Shown one piece after another: positions 24,912-29,215 of a DNA stretch of 29,215 nt (positions within the stretch are counted from its first letter, which is position 1; every line of letters starts with the position of its first letter). Under the pieces are notes generated by a model, which searched no databases, was not told where the DNA came from, and saw nothing but the letters and a program-made list of their open reading frames with translations. The translations under genes were made by a program, and so were the position numbers. Source of the DNA: JAHFQJ01 sp046050125 (GTDB lineage Bacteria; Pseudomonadota; Gammaproteobacteria; Burkholderiales; Burkholderiaceae); the NCBI GenBank assembly GCA_046050125.1, contig JBJOQB010000073.1, positions 1 through 29,215 of the forward strand, read 5' to 3'.

Positions 24912-25424
24912 TTATATTGGTCTTGTGTGGTCAATATCATCACTTCTTTTTTGTGGAATTAATAATATATTTGCGACTATTGGCCATATTATAACTTCTA
25001 TCAGCGGTTTGAGCCAATATACTTCACTGATAGTTTGACCTTGTAAATAATTTATTGTAAAAAATATGCCTTGGGCTATAAATAAAATTGGTAAAAAATG
25101 TAAACCTTGCACAATAAAGGAAAAATGCTTTAATCGGATATGCATACTATGTGCGGCAAATCCTAAAATACTATATTCAAGAGCTTTTTCGCCAAATAGT
25201 GTTCCATATCTAACATCCATAATTAAACCAAATAAAAATGCTGTAGCTATACCTACTTTATATGGTTCTCGTGATATCCAGAATAACAAAATTATACTTA
25301 ATAAATCTGGCATCCATATTATTTGGGTAAATGTAGGAAATAAATTAAATATTAAGCCTAAAATTATACTAAGTAAAATAAAAAATGGGTTTGCAGGTCT
25401 AAGCAAATATTCAGTTCTTCTCAT
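24912..25424 (-). CDS. mreD: Rod shape-determining protein MreD
   Basis: MreD is the small polytopic membrane partner of MreC in the elongasome. The 170-residue protein has the expected five or so hydrophobic segments (FFILLSIILGLIFNLFP, MPDLLSIILLFWISR, VGIATAFLFGLIMDV, FLPILFIAQGIFFTI, LIEVIIWPIVANILLI). The family motif around GLIMDVRYGTLFGEKALEYS is clear. It starts five bases after the mreC stop, consistent with one operon. In many betaproteobacteria mrdA and rodA follow; here the next gene on the strand is an unrelated flavoprotein. Confidence 0.92.
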   Translation of the reverse strand: MRRTEYLLRPANPFFILLSIILGLIFNLFPTFTQIIWMPDLLSIILLFWISREPYKVGIATAFLFGLIMDVRYGTLFGEKALEYSILGFAAHSMHIRLKHFSFIVQGLHFLPILFIAQGIFFTINYLQGQTISEVYWLKPLIEVIIWPIVANILLIPQKRSDDIDHTRPI

Positions 25425-25429
25425 ATTAT

Positions 25430-26386
25430 TTAATCTTTATTTTTAGTCTTTTTATCATAAAAACTTTTTGTTGATTGACTAGAATTTTCTTGTGTATTTG
25501 CTTTAGTTGATTCTTTATCAATTGACTGAATTAATTCAATATTCAAAGGTTTATTTAGTATAATCATTGCATATGGCTTATCTACAATATTTGATGTTGG
25601 TGTACATTCTATATTTAAAAATCCATCTGCTGTTTTTCCATTTATTTTACTAACCTTAGCTACAGCAAGCCCTTCAGGATATACACCATCTAAACCAGAA
25701 GTAATTAGTATATCTCCTATTTTGATATCGCTACTGTATGGAATAAATTTTAGTAAAATATTACTATTAGAACCGCTTGCAATACCTTTTATGCCATTTC
25801 TAGAGTTTTGAACTGGTACCATAATTTGATTTTCACTAATCATAGTTACCTCTGAATAATCATTAAAAACTCGTGTAACTTGCCCTAGTACGCCATATTC
25901 ATTTATTAAAGCTTGACCAACTTGTACATTATGGCTAACCCCTTTATTAATAATTAATCTATGAATAAATGGATTATTACTACTATAAAGTATCTCAGTT
26001 GCAAGCAATGGTATAGATGAAGTTTGTTTTATATCTAGCAAATTTTTAAGTTGGGTATTTTCTTTATACAATTTACTAGCTTGATAAGCATTGAGTGAAG
26101 AATGGGTTAATTGCTCATGTAAGTTTTGGTTTTCAGCAGTAATTTCAATATGATTACGACTATAAGAATTAATTTTATTAATCGTTTGCGGAACTATAGC
26201 TATGGCTTGTTGCGTTGGATACATAACACTTGCAACATAATTTCTAATATATGATAAAAAATCAAATTTATGGTCAATTATCATTAAACTTAATGAAATT
26301 AATGCACAGAGTACAAACTTTACTAAAGGACTTGAACCCTTAGTAAAAAATGGAGTATCTATAGATAAATCATAATTATTTGGCAT
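25430..26386 (-). CDS. mreC: Rod shape-determining protein MreC
   Basis: MreC is a bitopic inner-membrane protein whose periplasmic part organises the peptidoglycan elongation machinery. It has a short cytoplasmic N-terminus, one membrane helix at about 21-37 (LVKFVLCALISLSLMII) and a coiled coil at about 72-118. A beta-barrel domain follows at about 120-275, with the family motif around INKGVSHNVQVGQALINEYG, then VLGQVTRVF and ILITSGLDGVYPEGL. The last 40 residues are polar, Ser/Lys-rich and probably disordered. The length of 318 residues is normal. AAGGA lies 9 nt before the ATG. It is separated from mreB by 113 bp, enough for a secondary promoter, and almost touches mreD. Confidence 0.94.
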   Translation of the reverse strand: MPNNYDLSIDTPFFTKGSSPLVKFVLCALISLSLMIIDHKFDFLSYIRNYVASVMYPTQQAIAIVPQTINKINSYSRNHIEITAENQNLHEQLTHSSLNAYQASKLYKENTQLKNLLDIKQTSSIPLLATEILYSSNNPFIHRLIINKGVSHNVQVGQALINEYGVLGQVTRVFNDYSEVTMISENQIMVPVQNSRNGIKGIASGSNSNILLKFIPYSSDIKIGDILITSGLDGVYPEGLAVAKVSKINGKTADGFLNIECTPTSNIVDKPYAMIILNKPLNIELIQSIDKESTKANTQENSSQSTKSFYDKKTKNKD

Positions 26387-26499
26387 ATTTGTTGTCCTTA
26401 AAATTGCTTTTAGCTGTACTATTTGTAAGTATATGCACCCAATTTTTGCGTACGCCTCTATGTCAAACTATTTTGCTTATAAGCTTAAATCTACAGCAA

Positions 26500-27543
26500 T
26501 TATTCATAAGAAAAAATACTTGCTAATTTATCCATGCGTTCCAATGCCATGCCAGAGCCACGTACAACACATGTTAATGGGTCTTCTGCAATTAGTACTG
26601 GTAAACCTGTTTCTTCTGCAAATAATCTATCTATATCTTTTAATAATGCACCACCACCTGTTAATACTATCCCTCTTTCACTAATATCCGAGCCTAATTC
26701 TGGTGGAGTGTTTTCAAGAGCTGTTTTTACTGATGACACAATTTGGTTTAATGGGTCAGTCAATGCCTCAAGTATTTCATTACTAGATACTGTAAAGCTA
26801 CGTGGAACACCTTCAGATAAATTACGTCCTTTAACTTCAATTTCTTTAACTTCGCCCCCTGGGAAGGCAGAACCAATTTCTTTTTTTATGGTTTCAGCTG
26901 TTTGCTCACCAATTAGCATGCCATAATTGCGTCGGATATAGTTTACAATTGATTCATCAAACTTATCTCCGCCAACACGCACACCGCCCTTGTAAACCAT
27001 GCCACCTAAAGAAATAACACCAACTTCAGTAGTACCACCACCAATATCTACAACCATAGAACCAGACGCCTCCGCCACAGGCAATCCAGCACCAATAGCC
27101 GCTGCCATTGGTTCCTCAATTAAAAATACTTGGCTAGCACCTGCATTTAAAGCTGATTCACGAATAGCACGCCTTTCAACTTGAGTTGAACCACAAGGTA
27201 CACAAATAATAATTCGTGGACTTGGCTTAAATAGCTTTGATTCATGTGCCATACGAATAAAATGTTTTAACATTTGCTCTGTAACAGTAAAATCAGCAAT
27301 TACACCATCTTTCATTGGGCGTATTGCCTCCATATTGCCTGGAACTTTACCTAACATCTGTTTAGCTTCTTTACCTACTGCTTGAATAACTTTTTTACCA
27401 TTTGGTCCACCCTCTTGGCGGATTGCAACCACTGAAGGTTCATCTAAAACAATTCCCTTATTTCTAACATAAATAAGAGTGTTTGCTGTACCTAAATCAA
27501 TTGCAAGGTCATCAGAAAAATAGCTACGGATATAGTTAAACAT
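26500..27543 (-). CDS. mreB: Rod shape-determining actin homologue MreB
   Basis: MreB polymerises on the inner membrane and guides lateral wall synthesis. Actin-fold motifs are intact: phosphate-1 DLGTANTLIY (16-25), the connect motif IEEPMAAAIGAGLPV, phosphate-2 VVDIGGGTTEV and the adenosine loop LTGGGALLKDID. The N-terminal FNYIRSYFSDD resembles the amphipathic membrane-binding helix. The length of 347 residues is standard. GGTGG lies just before the ATG. It heads mreB-mreC-mreD on the minus strand and is divergent from the acyl-CoA dehydrogenase-type gene at 27667, with a 123-bp shared upstream region. Its presence predicts a rod-shaped cell. Confidence 0.97.
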   Translation of the reverse strand: MFNYIRSYFSDDLAIDLGTANTLIYVRNKGIVLDEPSVVAIRQEGGPNGKKVIQAVGKEAKQMLGKVPGNMEAIRPMKDGVIADFTVTEQMLKHFIRMAHESKLFKPSPRIIICVPCGSTQVERRAIRESALNAGASQVFLIEEPMAAAIGAGLPVAEASGSMVVDIGGGTTEVGVISLGGMVYKGGVRVGGDKFDESIVNYIRRNYGMLIGEQTAETIKKEIGSAFPGGEVKEIEVKGRNLSEGVPRSFTVSSNEILEALTDPLNQIVSSVKTALENTPPELGSDISERGIVLTGGGALLKDIDRLFAEETGLPVLIAEDPLTCVVRGSGMALERMDKLASIFSYE

Positions 27544-27666
27544 TTGCCACCAACGTATTTTTTTATAGTAAATGCTTCAATTATGGCATAGAATATAATT
27601 TATAAACAAGAGTTTATAGCTATATATCTAAGATATCAATAAATATAAAAACTAAATACGACAAAT

Positions 27667-28881
27667 ATGACTAATAATCTAAATATAAATACAATTGCTG
27701 TACTTGGTGCAGGTACAATGGGCAGTCAAATTGCACTAGAATTAGCAAAATACGGCTATAAAATTTTTTTGTTTGATAATTCAAAAGAATTAGCAACATC
27801 AGGTAAACAAAAAATCATTAATAGTATATCAGCTAAAGAAATAACAAATAACAAACCCAGTATAGAGTTGTACAATTCAATATCTGCAAATATAATTGAA
27901 TGTAGCTATGATGATGATTTGCATAAATTAAAAGAATGTAATTTAATTATTGAAGCTATTATTGAGCAAATACCAGCCAAACAATCATTATATGAAAAAA
28001 TCAGACGATACCTCAATGAAAATGCTATTTTAGCTACAAACACATCTGGGTTAAGTATTCAAGCACTATCTAAATTTTCGCATAATCCTGAACAATTTTG
28101 TGGGTTACACTTTTTTAATCCACCAAAACATCTTTCTTTAGTTGAATATATACCAACTAGCCAAATAAATGATAGCATTAATAGTAAATGTGATTGGATT
28201 TTACAAGAATTTAAAAGCAAAAATATGCACTTTAATTTTATAACTGTAAAAGATAGCCCAAATTTTATTGGTAATAGAATTGGTTTCTTTGCATGGTTAG
28301 TTGCAGTTCATAGTAGCATAGAATTTAACCTAGAAATTGATATTGCAGACGCATTAAGCGGTGTTTTAATTGGAAGAGCAAAATCTGCAACTTATCGAAC
28401 AGCTGATATTGTAGGATTAGATGTAGTAAATCATGTCATCAATACCATGCAAACTATTCAAGATAGCAAATTTGAAAAATGGTATAAAACACCCGATATA
28501 TTAAATTACCTAATTGAAAATAAGCATTTAGGGCAGAAATCTAAAAAAGGATTTTATACAAGGAATGAGAATGGGGACATTTTATGTGTAGATATTAAAT
28601 TAAATATAAAAAATATGCAAAGTATTGATTATATAAGCATAGATAGCGATTTAAATAATGTAATTGATAAATCAACGCTAGATATTCTACAAAATATAAA
28701 CCTAAGTTTAAGCAATAAAATCACTCAACTACAATCAATTAATCATAATCACGCTAAATTTGTAGTACAAATTGTAAATGTAGTTAGAGAATACATAGAA
28801 TATCACAAAAATGAGATTGCATATAATGGAAAAGATATAATAGACGTAATGAAAAACGGGTTTGGTTGGAAAGAATTATAA
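27667..28881 (+). CDS. 3-hydroxyacyl-CoA dehydrogenase, FadN-like, C-terminally truncated
   Basis: The enzyme class oxidises L-3-hydroxyacyl-CoA with NAD in beta-oxidation. The NAD motif is GAGTMG (14-19). The catalytic His/Glu pair is H148 (GLHFFNPP) and E160 (SLVEYIP), with S127 in NTSGLS and the N of DSPNFIGNRIG also conserved. The second domain has GRAKSATYRTADIVGLDVVNHV and HLGQKSKKGFYTR. The layout matches FadN-type bifunctional proteins of nearly 800 residues, which continue past a GFGWExGPFExWD motif into an enoyl-CoA hydratase domain. Here the protein ends exactly in MKNGFGWKEL at residue 404, 12 bp before a tRNA gene, so the hydratase half is missing. The dehydrogenase domains look intact and could still work. 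Upstream it is divergent from mreB. Confidence 0.88.
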   Translation: MTNNLNINTIAVLGAGTMGSQIALELAKYGYKIFLFDNSKELATSGKQKIINSISAKEITNNKPSIELYNSISANIIECSYDDDLHKLKECNLIIEAIIEQIPAKQSLYEKIRRYLNENAILATNTSGLSIQALSKFSHNPEQFCGLHFFNPPKHLSLVEYIPTSQINDSINSKCDWILQEFKSKNMHFNFITVKDSPNFIGNRIGFFAWLVAVHSSIEFNLEIDIADALSGVLIGRAKSATYRTADIVGLDVVNHVINTMQTIQDSKFEKWYKTPDILNYLIENKHLGQKSKKGFYTRNENGDILCVDIKLNIKNMQSIDYISIDSDLNNVIDKSTLDILQNINLSLSNKITQLQSINHNHAKFVVQIVNVVREYIEYHKNEIAYNGKDIIDVMKNGFGWKEL

Positions 28882-28893
28882 ACAATAGAAATT

Positions 28894-28970
28894 TGGCCTG
28901 CCCAAAGGGATTCGAACCCCTGACCCTCGGCTTAGAAGGCCGATGCTCTATCCAGCTGAGCTATAGGCAG
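28894..28970 (-). tRNA. tRNA-Arg(TCT)
   Basis: In the minus-strand sense the gene begins CTGCCTA and ends TGGGCAG, a 7-bp acceptor stem with one G-T pair, followed by discriminator G and an encoded CCA. The anticodon stem TCGGC/GCCGA holds the loop CTTCTAA, so the anticodon is TCT (AGA codons, the favoured arginine codon in A/T-rich DNA). The D-arm (GCTCAGCTGGATAGAGC) and the TTCGAAT T-loop are canonical. It lies 12 bp behind the truncated dehydrogenase gene and 28 bp from tRNA-Pro. Confidence 0.97.
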
Positions 28971-28998
28971 AACTTTGGATTTTTTGTACTAGAATATG

Positions 28999-29075
28999 TG
29001 GTCGGGGCGAAAGGATTCGAACCTTCGACCCTCTGATCCCAAATCAGATGCGCTACCAGGCTGCGCTACGCCCCG
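28999..29075 (-). tRNA. tRNA-Pro(TGG)
   Basis: In the minus-strand sense it begins CGGGGCG and ends with the complementary CGCCCCG, discriminator A and an encoded CCA. The anticodon stem TCTGA/TCAGA carries the loop TTTGGGA, giving anticodon TGG for proline. The D-arm and TTCGAAT T-loop are canonical. It is the upstream member of a two-tRNA unit with tRNA-Arg. Confidence 0.97.
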
Positions 29076-29097
29076 AACATTTACAAATTATAGTATA

Positions 29098-29125
29098 AAC
29101 AAAGGCATTTGTAAATACCTTTGTT
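29098..29125 (-). terminator. Hairpin behind the gene at the right edge
   Basis: AACAAAGG (29098-29105) and CCTTTGTT (29118-29125) form a perfect 8-bp stem. ATTT/AAAT inside it extends the stem past one mismatch. It lies about 24 nt beyond the stop of the minus-strand reading frame at the right edge and before the tRNA genes. The following sequence is A/T-rich but lacks a clean T run, so the terminator call is tentative. Confidence 0.45.
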
Positions 29126-29148
29126 CTATTTGTTTGTAATTTAACTAT

Positions 29149-29215
29149 TTAGCCTATTTGATTTTCATCTTTACCTAAGCCAGTTAATCCAGTTAAACCT
29201 GAAATATGGCTCATT
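29149..29215 (-). CDS. C-terminal end of an unidentified gene, cut by the window edge
   Basis: A minus-strand frame enters from the right edge and reads SHISGLTGLTGLGKDENQIG before a TAA at 29149-29151. Codon choice is typical of the other genes here. The Gly/Leu/Thr-rich tail is too short to identify. A second frame is also open for 14 codons, so the call rests on codon use and on the hairpin that follows. Confidence 0.35.
   Translation of the reverse strand, partial: MSHISGLTGLTGLGKDENQIG

Overview
The window reads as chromosome from a strongly AT-rich, probably host-associated betaproteobacterium. The basis is gene content: a FadN-like 3-hydroxyacyl-CoA dehydrogenase, the PHA regulator PhaR, rimO next to phaR, a rimP-nusA-infB block and an mreBCD block are typical of Burkholderiales-type genomes. 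Many intergenic stretches are nearly pure A/T, and Shine-Dalgarno sites are often weak. The species cannot be named from this alone.

Left part (1 to about 10,015) is accessory. It holds the 5' part of a trimeric autotransporter adhesin whose frame is broken twice at short G tracts. Next come a 1922-residue protein I do not recognise (minus strand, a single cysteine, Ser/Asn-rich N-terminus, coiled coils, a few hydrophobic segments) and an Rpn-family PD-(D/E)XK nuclease. A small lipoprotein gene follows, broken by a stop codon and an (AT)n slippage. Last is a papain-like protein whose apparent catalytic Cys, His and Asp positions are all substituted and which carries an Arg/Lys-rich patch. Surface adhesion, possible secreted proteins, nuclease and decaying genes together look like a host-interaction island.

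Middle part (about 10,100 to 17,520) is mostly housekeeping: rimO, phaR and hscB on the minus strand, a YgjP-like metallopeptidase divergent from hscB, glutamate dehydrogenase with a clear terminator, aroE, and a GNAT acetyltransferase. Three small genes of unknown function (93, 89 and 104 residues) are scattered among them.

Right part (17,560 to the end) starts with a predicted sigma70 promoter, a leader of roughly 145 nt and an intrinsic terminator just upstream of rimP-nusA-infB. This is the layout expected for an attenuated operon that encodes its own termination factor, NusA. Two tandem hairpins separate nusA from infB, and a strong terminator follows infB, so rbfA and truB are not downstream. 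An HI0933-family flavoprotein, mreB-mreC-mreD without mrdA/rodA, a 3-hydroxyacyl-CoA dehydrogenase truncated where FadN-type proteins normally continue, and tRNA-Arg(TCT) and tRNA-Pro(TGG) genes complete the window. No CRISPR array, rRNA or complete insertion sequence was seen.
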